Source: Blastococcus_B deserti
GTDB lineage: Bacteria; Actinomycetota; Actinomycetes; Mycobacteriales; Geodermatophilaceae
Assembly: GCF_042682525.1 (NCBI RefSeq)
Contig: NZ_JBHUHP010000001.1
Span: 124,001-188,000 of the forward strand
Direction: 5' to 3'
Length of the DNA stretch: 64,000 nt
The notes under the pieces are model-generated. The model saw nothing but the letters and a program-made list of their open reading frames with translations, searched no databases and was not told the origin of the DNA. Positions 48,084 to 56,782 of the stretch are shown here, one piece after another; the first letter of the stretch is position 1; the number at the start of each line of letters is the position of its first letter. The translations under genes were made by a program, and so were the position numbers.

Positions 48084-49222
48084 CAGACCTCCGGGATCAG
48101 CGCCGCGACCGTGCGGCGGTCGGGCTTGCCGGTGTGCAGCAGGGGCACGTGGTCGAGGAGGTGCAGCTGCCGGGGAGCGGCGGCCCGCCCGAGCCGGTCG
48201 GCGACCCACGCCCGCAGCACCGGGAGCTCCGGTGTCGCACCCCGCGCGGGGACGACGGCGGCGACGACCCGCTGTCCCCAGGTGGCGTCGGGACGTCCGA
48301 GCACCACCGCGTCCGCGACGTCCGGGTGCTCGCGCAGCGCGGCCTCCACGGCGGCCGGCGCCACGTTCACCCCACCGCTGATCACCACGTCGTCCAGCCG
48401 GCCGGTGACGGTGAGCCGGCCGTCGGCACCGAGGCTGCCGGCGTCGCGGGTGCGGAACCAGCCGTCGGCGAAGGCGGCCTCCGTGGCGGCCGGGTCCAGC
48501 CGGTAGCCGAGCGCGAGGGTGGGCCCGGCCAGCTCCACGCCGTCGGTCACCCGCACCCGGACGCCGTCGAGCGGGCGCCCGTCGTAGACGCACCCACCGG
48601 CGGTCTCGGTCATGCCGTACGTCGGGACCACGGCGACCCCCTCCTCCCGCGCCCGGGCGCGGAGCGCGGCGTCGGTGGCCGCCCCGCCGACCAGCACGGC
48701 GTCGAACGCCCGGAGGGCGGCCGGCTCCTCGTCGAGGAAGCGGCGCAGCTGGGTGGGCACGAGTGCCGTGTACCGCCGTCCGGCGGGAAGCCGCCGGACG
48801 GCCTCGGACAGGGGTTCGTCCCGCGCCAGCACCTCCGGGCCGGTGCCCGTCAGGACGCTGCGGACGAGTACCTGCAGCCCCGCGATCGCGGACACGGGCA
48901 GCGCGAGCAGCCAGCTCCCGGGTCCCCCCAGGCGCGCGTGCGTGGCGGCCGCCGACGCCTCCAGCGCCGCTGCCGGGAGCAGGACCCCGCGGCCGCTCCC
49001 GGTCGACCCGGAGGTGACGACGACGAGGTCGGCGCCGGGCTCGAGCGGTTCCCCGGGGCGCAGCACCCGGCGAGCGGCCGCGACGACCGCCGGCGGCCCG
49101 TCGGGGAGGACGGCGAGCGGGGTGGTGCCGGCGAGCGCGGCCCGCACCGCGTCCAGCGAGAGGTCGGCCGCGGCCGTCAGGGCGAGGTGCCTGGCGGTGC
49201 TGCCCGCTCGCCGCCCATCCAC
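48083..49222 (-). CDS. menE: o-succinylbenzoate-CoA ligase
   Basis: MenE (379 residues) activates o-succinylbenzoate with ATP and CoA. ANL motifs are VVVTSGSTGSGRGVLL (A3), VVPTYGMTETAGG (A5), GWFRTRDAGSLG (A7) and a C-terminal Lys in HTGKPDRR (A10). It is shorter than general acyl-CoA ligases, as usual for actinobacterial MenE. GTG 49222 lies 8 nt after TAGGCT on this strand and diverges from menC 42 bp away. Confidence 0.92.
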   Translation of the reverse strand: MDGRRAGSTARHLALTAAADLSLDAVRAALAGTTPLAVLPDGPPAVVAAARRVLRPGEPLEPGADLVVVTSGSTGSGRGVLLPAAALEASAAATHARLGGPGSWLLALPVSAIAGLQVLVRSVLTGTGPEVLARDEPLSEAVRRLPAGRRYTALVPTQLRRFLDEEPAALRAFDAVLVGGAATDAALRARAREEGVAVVPTYGMTETAGGCVYDGRPLDGVRVRVTDGVELAGPTLALGYRLDPAATEAAFADGWFRTRDAGSLGADGRLTVTGRLDDVVISGGVNVAPAAVEAALREHPDVADAVVLGRPDATWGQRVVAAVVPARGATPELPVLRAWVADRLGRAAAPRQLHLLDHVPLLHTGKPDRRTVAALIPEV

Positions 49223-49264
49223 GACAGGCAAGCCTACGGCGGGCCTTCTCCTACGCTGGCCACC

Positions 49265-50230
49265 GTGATCAGCGCCTCCGCCGGACCGCCGCTCCCGGCG
49301 GGGATCTCCGAGGTCCGGGTCTGGTCGGTGGCCATGCGCACCCGCTTCCGCGGCATCGACGTCCGGAACGGGGTGCTCGTGCGGGGCCCCGCCGGCTGGG
49401 GGGAGTTCTCCCCGTTCTGGGACTACGACGACGCCGAGAGCCGTCGCTGGTGGAACTCGGCGGTCGAGTCGGCGGTCGAGGGGTGGCCGGCCCCCGTGCG
49501 GTCCGCGGTGCCGGTCAACGTCACCGTGCCGGCCGTCGCCGCCGACCGGGCCGCGGCGATCGTGCGCGCCTCCGGCTGCGCGGCGGCGAAGGTGAAGGTC
49601 GCCGAGCCGGGCCAGACACCGGCCGACGACCTGGCCCGCGTCGAGGCGGTGCGCGACGTCCTGGGCCCGGCCGGTGCCGTCCGGGTCGACGCCAACGCGG
49701 CGTGGGACGTGGGCACCGCCGTGGCGCGCATCCGCGAGCTCGACCGGGTGGGGCTGGAGTACGTGGAGCAGCCGTGCGCGACGCTCGAGGAGCTGGCCGC
49801 CCTGCGCCGGCGGATCGAGGTCCGCGTCGCGGCGGACGAGGTCGTGCGCCGCTCGGCCGATCCGCTCCGCGTCGACCTGCGCGAGGCCTGCGACGTCGTC
49901 GTCCTCAAGGTGCAGCCGCTGGGCGGCGTGCGGGCTGCCCTGCGCGTCGCCGAGGCGCACGGCCTGCCGTGCGTCGTCTCCTCGGCGCTGGAGAGCTCGG
50001 TGGGCATCGCGGCCGGCGTCGCGCTGGCGGCCGCCCTCCCCGAACTGCCCTTCGCCTGCGGTCTGGCCACGGTCGCGCTCCTGACCGACGACGTCACCAG
50101 CGACCCCCTGCTGCCCGTGGACGGCGTGCTGGCGGTGCGCCGGCCGGATCCCGACCGGCTCGACGCGGTCGCCGCCGACCCCGGCACCGCCGCCCGCTGG
50201 CGGGCCCGCCTGGACGCGGTGCGCGCGTGA
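49265..50230 (+). CDS. menC: o-succinylbenzoate synthase
   Basis: MenC (321 residues) is an enolase-superfamily dehydratase converting SHCHC to o-succinylbenzoate. The catalytic lysine is in AAKVKV, and metal ligands are the Asp of VRVDANAAWDV, the Glu of YVEQPC and the Asp of VAADEVVR. The second lysine is in VVLKVQPLGG. GTG 49265 has TACGCT (49252-49257) 7 nt upstream. It overlaps menD by GTGA. Confidence 0.94.
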   Translation: MISASAGPPLPAGISEVRVWSVAMRTRFRGIDVRNGVLVRGPAGWGEFSPFWDYDDAESRRWWNSAVESAVEGWPAPVRSAVPVNVTVPAVAADRAAAIVRASGCAAAKVKVAEPGQTPADDLARVEAVRDVLGPAGAVRVDANAAWDVGTAVARIRELDRVGLEYVEQPCATLEELAALRRRIEVRVAADEVVRRSADPLRVDLREACDVVVLKVQPLGGVRAALRVAEAHGLPCVVSSALESSVGIAAGVALAAALPELPFACGLATVALLTDDVTSDPLLPVDGVLAVRRPDPDRLDAVAADPGTAARWRARLDAVRA

Positions 50231-51921
50231 ACCCGGCCACCGCGTTCGCCCGCGTGCTGGTCGACGAACTCCTCCGTGGCGGCGTCACGGATGCGGTACT
50301 GGCGCCCGGCTCGCGCTCCGCGCCCGTGGCGCTCGCCCTCGCGTCGGCGGAGCGGGCGGGCCGGCTGCGGCTGCACGTGCGCATCGACGAGCGGACGGCG
50401 GCCTTCCTCGCCCTCGGGCTGGCCAAGGCGTCGTCCCGGCCGGTGCCCGTCCTCACCACCTCCGGCACCGCGGCGGCGCACCTGCACGCGGCCGTGCTGG
50501 AGGCCGACGCGAGCGGGGTGCCGCTCCTGGCGCTGACCGCCGACCGGCCGCCCGAGCTGCGGGCCACGGGCGCCAACCAGACGATCGAGCAGGCCGGCCT
50601 CTACGGCGGCGCGGTGCGCTGGGCGGCCGACGTCGGGGTGCCGGAGGCCGGGCGGGACGAGGCCCAGAACCGGTACTGGCGGTCGCTGGTGGCCAAGGCG
50701 CTCCTCACCGCCCGCGGCGTCCTGTCGGCGGATCCGGGGCCGGTCCACCTGAACCTGGCGCTGCGCGAGCCGCTGCTGCCCGACGACGAGGAGGCCGACC
50801 TCTCGGGCCCGTGGGCCGGGCGCGCCGATGGTGCGCCCTGGACCGACAGCGGCAACACGGGGGTCGTCCAGCCCATGGACACGGGGCCGGCGCGGACGCT
50901 GGTCGTCGTGGGGGACGTGCCGCCGGGGTCCGGTGCAGCGGCGGCCACCCTGGCCACGGACGAGGGGTGGCCGGTCACCGCCGAGCCCTCGAGCGGCGCG
51001 TGGGGGGCGTCCGTCCGCGGTGGTGCGCTGCTCCTCGGGAGCCCGGGGTGGCTCGCCGGGCACCGGCCCGAACGGGTGCTGGTCGTCGGCCGTCCGACGC
51101 TCTCCCGCCCGGTCTCCGCGCTGCTCGCCGACCCGGGCGTGCGGGTGGAGACGGTCGCCGCGGGGCCGCGCTGGGCCGACGCGGGGCGGTCGACGTCCCG
51201 GGTGGGCGGCCCGCCCTTCACACCCACGCCGATGCCGGGCGGGGCCGCGGTTCCGGCGTCCTCGTGGTGGGAGGCGTGGCAGGAGGCCGCGGTACTCGTG
51301 GGGAGGGCGGTGGACGAGGTCCTCGATGCTGCTCCCGGCCTCACGGCCGCCCGGATGGCCCGTGACGTCGTGGCCGCGCTTCCGGCGGGGGCGCTACTGG
51401 TGCTGGGGTCCTCGACCCCCGTCCGGGACGTCGACCGGCTCGCCGTGCCCCGGCCCGACCTGACCGTCCTGGCCAACCGCGGCGTCGCCGGCATCGACGG
51501 GACGGTGTCGACGGCCGTCGGGGCCGCCCTCGCGCACGGCGGCCCCGCGTTCGCGCTGATGGGGGACCTGACGTTCCTGCACGACCTCACCGGCCTGCTG
51601 CTCGGGGAGGGGGAGCCGGCGCCGGACCTGACGGTGGTCGTCCCGGACAACGACGGCGGGGGCATCTTCGCGCAGCTCGAACCGGGGGAGGACCGGCACG
51701 CGCGCGACTACCGGCGGGTGTTCGGCACTCCGCACGGCCGCGACCTGGTGGCGATCGCCGGCGCCCTCGGATGGGGGGCGACGACGGTGACCTCGGCGGC
51801 GGACCTGGCCGGCGCGCTCGCGCTCGGAGGTCCGCGCGTCGTCGTCGTCCGCACCGACCAGCGCGCCGAGGCCGAGCTCGCCCGCCGGCTGCGGGAGGCG
51901 GCCTCGGACGCCTTGGCCTGA
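50227..51921 (+). CDS. menD: 2-succinyl-5-enolpyruvyl-6-hydroxy-3-cyclohexene-1-carboxylate synthase
   Basis: MenD (564 residues) adds succinic semialdehyde from 2-oxoglutarate to isochorismate using ThDP. The activating Glu is in RIDERTAAFLALG, and the substrate loop is SPGSRS-like (APGSRSAP). The ThDP/Mg motif runs GDLTFLHDLTGLL to NDGGGIFAQLEPG. GTG 50227 is fixed by overlap with menC. All domains are intact. Confidence 0.95.
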   Translation: MNPATAFARVLVDELLRGGVTDAVLAPGSRSAPVALALASAERAGRLRLHVRIDERTAAFLALGLAKASSRPVPVLTTSGTAAAHLHAAVLEADASGVPLLALTADRPPELRATGANQTIEQAGLYGGAVRWAADVGVPEAGRDEAQNRYWRSLVAKALLTARGVLSADPGPVHLNLALREPLLPDDEEADLSGPWAGRADGAPWTDSGNTGVVQPMDTGPARTLVVVGDVPPGSGAAAATLATDEGWPVTAEPSSGAWGASVRGGALLLGSPGWLAGHRPERVLVVGRPTLSRPVSALLADPGVRVETVAAGPRWADAGRSTSRVGGPPFTPTPMPGGAAVPASSWWEAWQEAAVLVGRAVDEVLDAAPGLTAARMARDVVAALPAGALLVLGSSTPVRDVDRLAVPRPDLTVLANRGVAGIDGTVSTAVGAALAHGGPAFALMGDLTFLHDLTGLLLGEGEPAPDLTVVVPDNDGGGIFAQLEPGEDRHARDYRRVFGTPHGRDLVAIAGALGWGATTVTSAADLAGALALGGPRVVVVRTDQRAEAELARRLREAASDALA

Positions 51922-52061
51922 GGTTCGGTGTCCCGGTCCTCTGCCGAGGTTTCTTGCGGCTTCCTTGCGGTTCCCTGGTGGGTGCCCTGCGCTTGCCCCT
52001 CCAGAGTTCTCCTCGTCGCCGGGATCGCCCGCCGACGCACCGGACTCAGGAGAGAACCGAG

Positions 52062-52748
52062 ATGAGCACCAAGATGAGCGCCCGCGGCATCGTGGGCTCG
52101 CTGCGCCTCGTGGGCGTCACCGCTGCCGTGGCGGCCGGGATCGCCGGGTTCGCGCCGGTGCAGGCCGAGGTCGCGACGACCGAGGTCGCCGTGGTCGCCA
52201 AGCAGACGCAGGTCTCGCAGGTCTTCAAGCTGCCCCAGGTGCGCCAGCTGCAGACCATCATCTGCAACGCCCTGGCGGGGATCGACCGCGTGCCGGCCCA
52301 CGTGAACGTGCTGCTCGGCTGCGCCCCGAAGTCTCCGGTGGTCGTGAAGGCCCCGGTCGTCATCCCGCCGGTGGTCAAGCCCCCGGTGGCCACGGTTCCG
52401 GTGGTCACGCCTCCGGTGGTCAGGCCTCCGGTGGTCACGGCCCCGGTCGTCACGCCTCCGGTGGTCACGCCTCCGGTGGTCACGCCTCCGGTGGTCACGC
52501 CTCCGGTGGTCACGCCGCCGGTCGTGACGCCGCCGGTCGTCACCCCGCCGGCCGAGACCCCGCCGGCCGAGACCCCGCCGGTCGAGAAGTCCCCGGTGAC
52601 GCAGCCGGTCGACACACCGTCCGGCCCCCCGGTCGTCGTGACGCCCCCGGCCGAGATCCCTCCGGTCGCGGTCGAGAACGGTCCCTTCCCGCCGCCGATC
52701 GTCATCGACGGTCCGGGCGAGGTCGTCGGCGCGCCGATCTTCTTCTGA
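52062..52748 (+). CDS. exported Val/Thr/Pro repeat protein
   Basis: A 228-residue secreted protein. The signal peptide is about residues 1-35 (GVTAAVAAGIAGFAPVQA, then EV). A short folded part follows with two cysteines (C68 and C87) and IICNALAGIDRVPAHVNVLLG, faintly like chaplin or rodlin segments. From about residue 90 the protein is a PPVVT/VVTPP pentapeptide repeat, then a Pro/Glu linker, ending GAPIFF. It probably spans or decorates the cell wall. AGGAGA lies 8 nt before ATG 52062. No sortase motif is seen. The function is unknown. Confidence 0.72.
   Translation: MSTKMSARGIVGSLRLVGVTAAVAAGIAGFAPVQAEVATTEVAVVAKQTQVSQVFKLPQVRQLQTIICNALAGIDRVPAHVNVLLGCAPKSPVVVKAPVVIPPVVKPPVATVPVVTPPVVRPPVVTAPVVTPPVVTPPVVTPPVVTPPVVTPPVVTPPVVTPPAETPPAETPPVEKSPVTQPVDTPSGPPVVVTPPAEIPPVAVENGPFPPPIVIDGPGEVVGAPIFF
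52390..52560. repeat. 15-bp coding tandem repeat (VVTPP)
   Basis: Units close to GGTCACGCCTCCGGT recur every 15 bases and encode V-V-T-P-P. Several consecutive copies are identical, so slippage and length variation are likely between strains. Confidence 0.85.
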
Positions 52749-52755
52749 TCCTCCC

Positions 52756-52783
52756 GGGCGGGGCCCTCACGGGCCCCGCCCGC
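52756..52783 (+). terminator. 12-bp perfect hairpin terminator
   Basis: CGGGCGGGGCCC (52756-52767) pairs with GGGCCCCGCCCG (52772-52783) over a TCAC tetraloop, 7 nt after the repeat-protein stop. Confidence 0.85.
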
Positions 52784-52823
52784 TGACCACTGCCCGCACG
52801 ACCGACCCGGAGAGGGGGACGCC

Positions 52824-53273
52824 ATGACCACCGGATACGCCCGGCCCCGCACCACAGCGGTACGGAGAGCGGCGCTCCTTCTCCTGCTCGTCGCCGGCCT
52901 GATCGTCGGCTCGTCCCTCCCGTCCTGGGCGACCTTCGCCGACGAGGCGACCGTGAGCGCGACCGTCCAGACCGCGACCGTCGCCCCGCCGACGAACCTC
53001 AGGGCCACCACGACGTGCACCGACACCTACGTGACCGTCAAGCTGGCGTGGACGGCCAGCACGTCGGCGCGGGTGTCCGGCTATCGCATCCGGGTGCACT
53101 TCGGTGGCGGTGCCTACCAGGACCAGACGACGGTCGGCCCGACGACCACGACGTGGCAGGGCACGACCTACCGGTCCTACACGGTCAACTACACGATGAC
53201 CTTCACCGTGTGGACCCTGACCGACTACGGCTGGTCGGCGGAGTCGGCGCACACCCCGCGAATCGTCTGCTGA
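52824..53273 (+). CDS. exported fibronectin type III-like protein
   Basis: A 149-residue secreted protein. An N-terminal signal (about 14-36, ALLLLLVAGLIVGSSLPSWA) is followed by a beta-sandwich segment resembling FN3 (PPTNLRATTTCTDTYVTVKL, then SGYRIRVHF and SYTVNYTMTFTVWT). Two cysteines, one near residue 65 and one at the C terminus, could form a disulfide. GAGAGG precedes the ATG. It lies after the repeat protein but behind a terminator, so both may be envelope proteins with separate control. I do not recognise the family. Confidence 0.68.
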   Translation: MTTGYARPRTTAVRRAALLLLLVAGLIVGSSLPSWATFADEATVSATVQTATVAPPTNLRATTTCTDTYVTVKLAWTASTSARVSGYRIRVHFGGGAYQDQTTVGPTTTTWQGTTYRSYTVNYTMTFTVWTLTDYGWSAESAHTPRIVC

Positions 53274-53285
53274 CGTCCCCGGCGG

Positions 53286-54563
53286 TCAGCCCTCCAGGGC
53301 CCCCTGGAAGGCGGCGAACTTCGACTGGGTCTCGGCCAGTTCCGCGGCCGGGTCGGACTCCGCGACGATGCCGCAGCCGGCGAACAGCCGCGCGCTGTCG
53401 TCGTCCACGAGCTCGGCGCACCGCAGCGCCAGCCCGAACTCGCCGTCGCCGCGCGCGTCGAGCCAGCCGACGGGTCCGGCGTAGCGGCCACGGTCCATGC
53501 CCTCGAGCTCGGCGATCACAGCGGCGGCGGCCGGCGTCGGGGTGCCGCACACCGCGGCGGTCGGGTGGACGGCACCCACCAGCTCCAGCAACCCGGCCTG
53601 CCCGCGGGCGCCGGTGCGGCGCTGGGTGCCGGTCACGTCGCTGGCCAGGTGCCGCACGTTGGCCAGGGTCAGCAGCTCCGGACCGTCCGGGACGTCGAGC
53701 GTCGCGCAGAAGGGCTCCAGGCCACCCACCAGGGAGTCGACGGCGAGGGCGTGCTCGGCGCGGTCCTTGGGGGAGGCGAACAGCTCTGCGGCCAGCCGGT
53801 CGTCGTCGGCGCCGGCACCACGGGGGGCGGTGCCGGCCAGCACCCGGGCGGACAGCTGCCGTCCCTCGCGGCGGAGCAGCAGCTCGGGGGTGGCGCCGAG
53901 CAGGCCGTCGACCGCGAAGGTCCAGCAGTCGGGGAACCGGGCGGCCAACCGGCGCAGCAGTCTCCGGGGGTCCAGCGGCACGTCGGCGGAGACGAGCAGG
54001 TCCCGCGCGAGAACCACCTTCTGCAGCTCGCCGGCGTCGATCCGCTCCACCGCGGCGGCGACCGCGGCGGACCAGGTCGCCGGATCGAGGGCCCCGTCGG
54101 CGTAGCGGAGCCGCAGTGGGGGCCCGTCGTGGGGGGCCTCGGGGAGCAGCACGTCTCGCGGATCGACGTCCCCGACCGTGGTCAGCCAGCCCACGCCGTC
54201 CCGGCGCCCGAGGACCACCTCGGGGACGACGAAGACCGACGTCCCGCCGACCGGGTCGAACGCGATGCTGGCGAACAGCACCGGACCGGAGCCGGGCAGG
54301 CGGAGGTCGTCGTGGCTGTCCAGAGCGGTGGCGTACTCCGCCCACCACGAGGCGGCGTCGGCCAGCGCGTGGGGTCCCGAGACCTCGAGCCGCGCGGCCT
54401 CGCCCCAGCCGACGAGCCCTTCACCCCGGCGCACCCAGGAGAGCACGCCGTCGGCCGGCAACCGGTCGAGCAGCCGGCCCGCGGCATCCGTGCGGACGGT
54501 CGTCACGGTGCGCGCCGAGGACCCGCCGGCGGCAGCCGGGGAGGTCAGGGCAGCCGCGGTCAC
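53286..54563 (-). CDS. menF: isochorismate synthase
   Basis: A 425-residue chorismate-using enzyme (MenF/EntC family). The general base Lys is in LQKVVLARD. ARVLAGTAPRG, the ELVGAVHPTAAVCGTP block and the Mg-binding Glu in CGIVAESDPAAELAET follow. It makes isochorismate for menaquinone. GTG 54563 is chosen as TACGCT lies 6 nt upstream on this strand (54575-54570). It is divergent from menG with only 35 bp between starts. Confidence 0.92.
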   Translation of the reverse strand: MTAAALTSPAAAGGSSARTVTTVRTDAAGRLLDRLPADGVLSWVRRGEGLVGWGEAARLEVSGPHALADAASWWAEYATALDSHDDLRLPGSGPVLFASIAFDPVGGTSVFVVPEVVLGRRDGVGWLTTVGDVDPRDVLLPEAPHDGPPLRLRYADGALDPATWSAAVAAAVERIDAGELQKVVLARDLLVSADVPLDPRRLLRRLAARFPDCWTFAVDGLLGATPELLLRREGRQLSARVLAGTAPRGAGADDDRLAAELFASPKDRAEHALAVDSLVGGLEPFCATLDVPDGPELLTLANVRHLASDVTGTQRRTGARGQAGLLELVGAVHPTAAVCGTPTPAAAAVIAELEGMDRGRYAGPVGWLDARGDGEFGLALRCAELVDDDSARLFAGCGIVAESDPAAELAETQSKFAAFQGALEG

Positions 54564-54569
54564 GTGCTC

Positions 54570-54591
54570 AGCGTAGGCAGGCCGGTAGCGT
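54570..54591. promoter_or_regulatory. divergent menF/menG promoter
   Basis: On the minus strand TACGCT (54575-54570) is 6 nt before the menF start; on the plus strand TAGCGT (54586-54591) is 7 nt before the menG start. The two -10 boxes are 10 bp apart, so the polymerases would compete. Confidence 0.55.
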
Positions 54592-54598
54592 CGCTGCC

Positions 54599-55330
54599 GT
54601 GGGAGACCGGCGAGACCCTGCTCATACGGACGCACGCACCGCCGGCGTCCGCGCGGGGCTGGACAAGCGTCCGGCCGACGTCGCCGCGATGTTCGACCGC
54701 GTCGCCCGCCGCTACGACGTCACGAACACGGTGCTCTCGGCGGGTCTGGACGCCTCCTGGCGCCGGGCCACCCGGGAGGCGCTCGGGGCACGGCCGGGGC
54801 AGGTCGTGCTCGACGTCGCGGCCGGGACGGCGGTGTCGACCGTGGAGCTCGCCGCCGGCGGGGTGACGGCGATCGCCTGCGACTTCTCCCAGGGGATGCT
54901 GCGCGCCGGGGCGTCGCGTGCCGTACCGAAGGTGGCCGGGGACGCGATGGCCCTGCCCCTGGCCGACGAGAGCGTCGACGGCGTCGTCATCTCCTTCGGC
55001 CTGCGCAACGTGGCCGACCCGGACGCGGCGCTGCGGGAGTTCCGGCGGGTCACCCGGCCGGGCGGGACGCTCGTCGTGTGCGAGTTCTCCAGCCCCACGT
55101 GGGCGCCGTTCCGCACGCTCTACACCGAGTACCTGATGAAGGCGCTGCCGCGGATCGCCCGGGCGGTGAGCAGCAACCCCGAGGCCTACGTCTACCTGGC
55201 CGAGTCGATCCGAGCCTGGCCCGACCAGGCCGCGCTCGCCGCCCGCGTGCAGGCGGCCGGCTGGGGCGAGGTCGCCTGGCACGACCTCACCGGCGGGATC
55301 GTCGCCCTGCACCGCGCCCGCCGGCTCTGA
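54599..55330 (+). CDS. menG: demethylmenaquinone methyltransferase
   Basis: MenG/UbiE (243 residues) methylates demethylmenaquinone with SAM, the last ring step. It has MFDRVARRYDVTN at the start of the fold, motif I LDVAAGTAVST, and the family signature SFGLRNVADPDAALREF. GTG 54599 follows TAGCGT by 7 nt. It lacks a membrane helix, as usual. Its short N terminus is rich in Arg and Asp. Confidence 0.94.
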   Translation: MGDRRDPAHTDARTAGVRAGLDKRPADVAAMFDRVARRYDVTNTVLSAGLDASWRRATREALGARPGQVVLDVAAGTAVSTVELAAGGVTAIACDFSQGMLRAGASRAVPKVAGDAMALPLADESVDGVVISFGLRNVADPDAALREFRRVTRPGGTLVVCEFSSPTWAPFRTLYTEYLMKALPRIARAVSSNPEAYVYLAESIRAWPDQAALAARVQAAGWGEVAWHDLTGGIVALHRARRL

Positions 55331-55373
55331 CGGCGGCTGCCGGCATCCGGGGGTCGACGGCACTGCCGCGCTG

Positions 55374-55767
55374 GTGGGCAATCCATCGGTCCTGCGGCTC
55401 CTCTTCGTGCCGGACGCCGAAGTCGTCCACCGCGACGAGATGGGGGCCGAGCCCACCACGAACGCCGACGGCCGAGCACGGCTACGACATCAAGTACGCC
55501 ATGCACGCGCTCCGGCTGGGGTTGCAAGGCGTCGAGCTCCTGACGACCGGCCGGATCAGCCTCCCCGTCCCCGAACCGGACCGGGCTCGTCTGCGTTCGG
55601 TAAGGGGGGGTGAGGTGCCCCTCGCGGAGGTGCTCGACGCGGTGGCCGACGTCGAGCAACGGCTGGCGGCGTTGCAGACCAGCCCGCCGGTGCCACCCGA
55701 ACCGGACCGCGCGTGGGTGGACGACTGGCTGCACCGGTCCTACCTGAGGTTCTGGTCCGAGGTCTGA
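55374..55767 (+). pseudogene. 5'-truncated, frameshifted nucleotidyltransferase relic
   Basis: Two frames together resemble the C-terminal part of an actinobacterial nucleotidyltransferase (RlaP/YcgL type). The first frame (from 55374) reads LRLLFVPDAEVVHRDE. Near 55470 the similarity moves to another frame with GYDIKYAMHALRLGLQGVEL, TTGRISLPVPEPDRARL, and WVDDWLHRSYLRFWSEV to the stop at 55767. The active-site N-terminal part is missing. It is therefore a gene remnant, unless the shift is a sequencing error. No mobile element borders it. Confidence 0.7.
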
Positions 55768-55883
55768 TCAGTCCGGCGTCCTCCGATCGGGGCGGGGGAG
55801 CTGTTCCCCGCGACCTGCCGGCATCCGGTGAGGCAGCACGCAAGGGGGTTCGACGCCGTCGTGGATGGGTCTAGCGTCGGTCC

Positions 55884-56036
55884 ATGACGACCCCGCCGCC
55901 TCCGCTGCCACAGCCGCCGGGTCCCTCGCCGTCGCCGACGGACCCCATCCCGCCGCCGGAGCCCGCGCCCTATCCGACGCCGGATCCCACCGACCCGGTG
56001 GTGCCACCCCCGGCGCCGACGCCCGAGCCGCTGTAG
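55884..56036 (+). CDS. 50-residue proline microprotein
   Basis: A 51-codon ORF beginning MTTPPPPLPQPPG and ending PAPTPEPL, with 26 prolines in 50 residues, no Lys, Arg or Cys, and no signal peptide or membrane helix. TAGCGT at 55872-55877 lies exactly 6 nt before the ATG, the same spacing as at murB and senX3. This supports a leaderless transcript and a real gene. Poly-proline stretches would need EF-P for translation. Function unknown; chance in GC-rich DNA is the alternative. Confidence 0.5.
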   Translation: MTTPPPPLPQPPGPSPSPTDPIPPPEPAPYPTPDPTDPVVPPPAPTPEPL

Positions 56037-56055
56037 CCCCGGGGCGGAGCCGGAC

Positions 56056-56715
56056 GTGGGTTCCCGGCGCTTCGCCGACCGGCGGGCCGCCGGCCGGGCC
56101 CTGGGCGAGGCGCTCTCCGGGCGGGTGACCGGCGACGTCCTGGTGCTCGGGCTGCCGCGGGGCGGGGTGGTCGTCGCGGCGGAGGTGGCCGCGATCCTCG
56201 GGGCGCCCCTCGACGTCGTCGTCGTCCGCAAGCTCGGCCTGCCGTGGCAGCCGGAGCTGGCCATGGGCGCCATTGCCGGCGTCGGGGACACCGTGGAGAC
56301 GGTGCGGGTGGAGTCCGTCCTCGCCTCCGCGGACGTGCCACCGGCGGACTTCGAGCAGATCCGCCGACGGGAGCTCGTCGAGCTGCAGCGGCGGGAGCTG
56401 GTCTACCGGGACGGCCGTCCGCCGGTTCCGGTGACCGGCCGCCCGGTGGTCCTGGTCGACGACGGCCTGGCGACCGGAGCGACGATGCGCGCGGCGGTCG
56501 TCGCGGTCCGGCGGCAGTCGCCGCGTTCCATCACCGTCGCCGTTCCCGTGGGGTCACCGCGCGCGTGCGAGGCCCTCACCGCGGACGTCGACGACGTGCT
56601 GTGCCTGGTGGCTCCGCGCTCCTTCCGGGCGGTCGGCCAGGCGTACGCCGACTTCGCTCCCACCACCGACGAGGAGGTCCGGACGGCGCTGCGCGACGGG
56701 CCCGCGACGATGTGA
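56056..56715 (+). CDS. phosphoribosyltransferase family protein
   Basis: A 219-residue type I PRTase-like protein. The PRPP loop is VVLVDDGLATGATM (about 133-146), and the start FADRRAAGRALGEAL plus VLGLPRGGVVVAAEVA match the group often annotated as putative phosphoribosyltransferase, some fused to hydrolases. The substrate is unknown. GTG 56056 starts 19 bp after the proline microgene stop. Confidence 0.82.
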   Translation: MGSRRFADRRAAGRALGEALSGRVTGDVLVLGLPRGGVVVAAEVAAILGAPLDVVVVRKLGLPWQPELAMGAIAGVGDTVETVRVESVLASADVPPADFEQIRRRELVELQRRELVYRDGRPPVPVTGRPVVLVDDGLATGATMRAAVVAVRRQSPRSITVAVPVGSPRACEALTADVDDVLCLVAPRSFRAVGQAYADFAPTTDEEVRTALRDGPATM

Positions 56716-56782
56716 TCCATCGCACCACCAGGGGGTGCTGTCAGCTCGGTCACACCCGGGCCTAGACTCGGAGCGGAGGACT

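Noticed and set aside
52390..52560. CRISPR or non-coding satellite
   Set aside because: The 15-bp repeat is in frame and encodes VVTPP in an exported protein.
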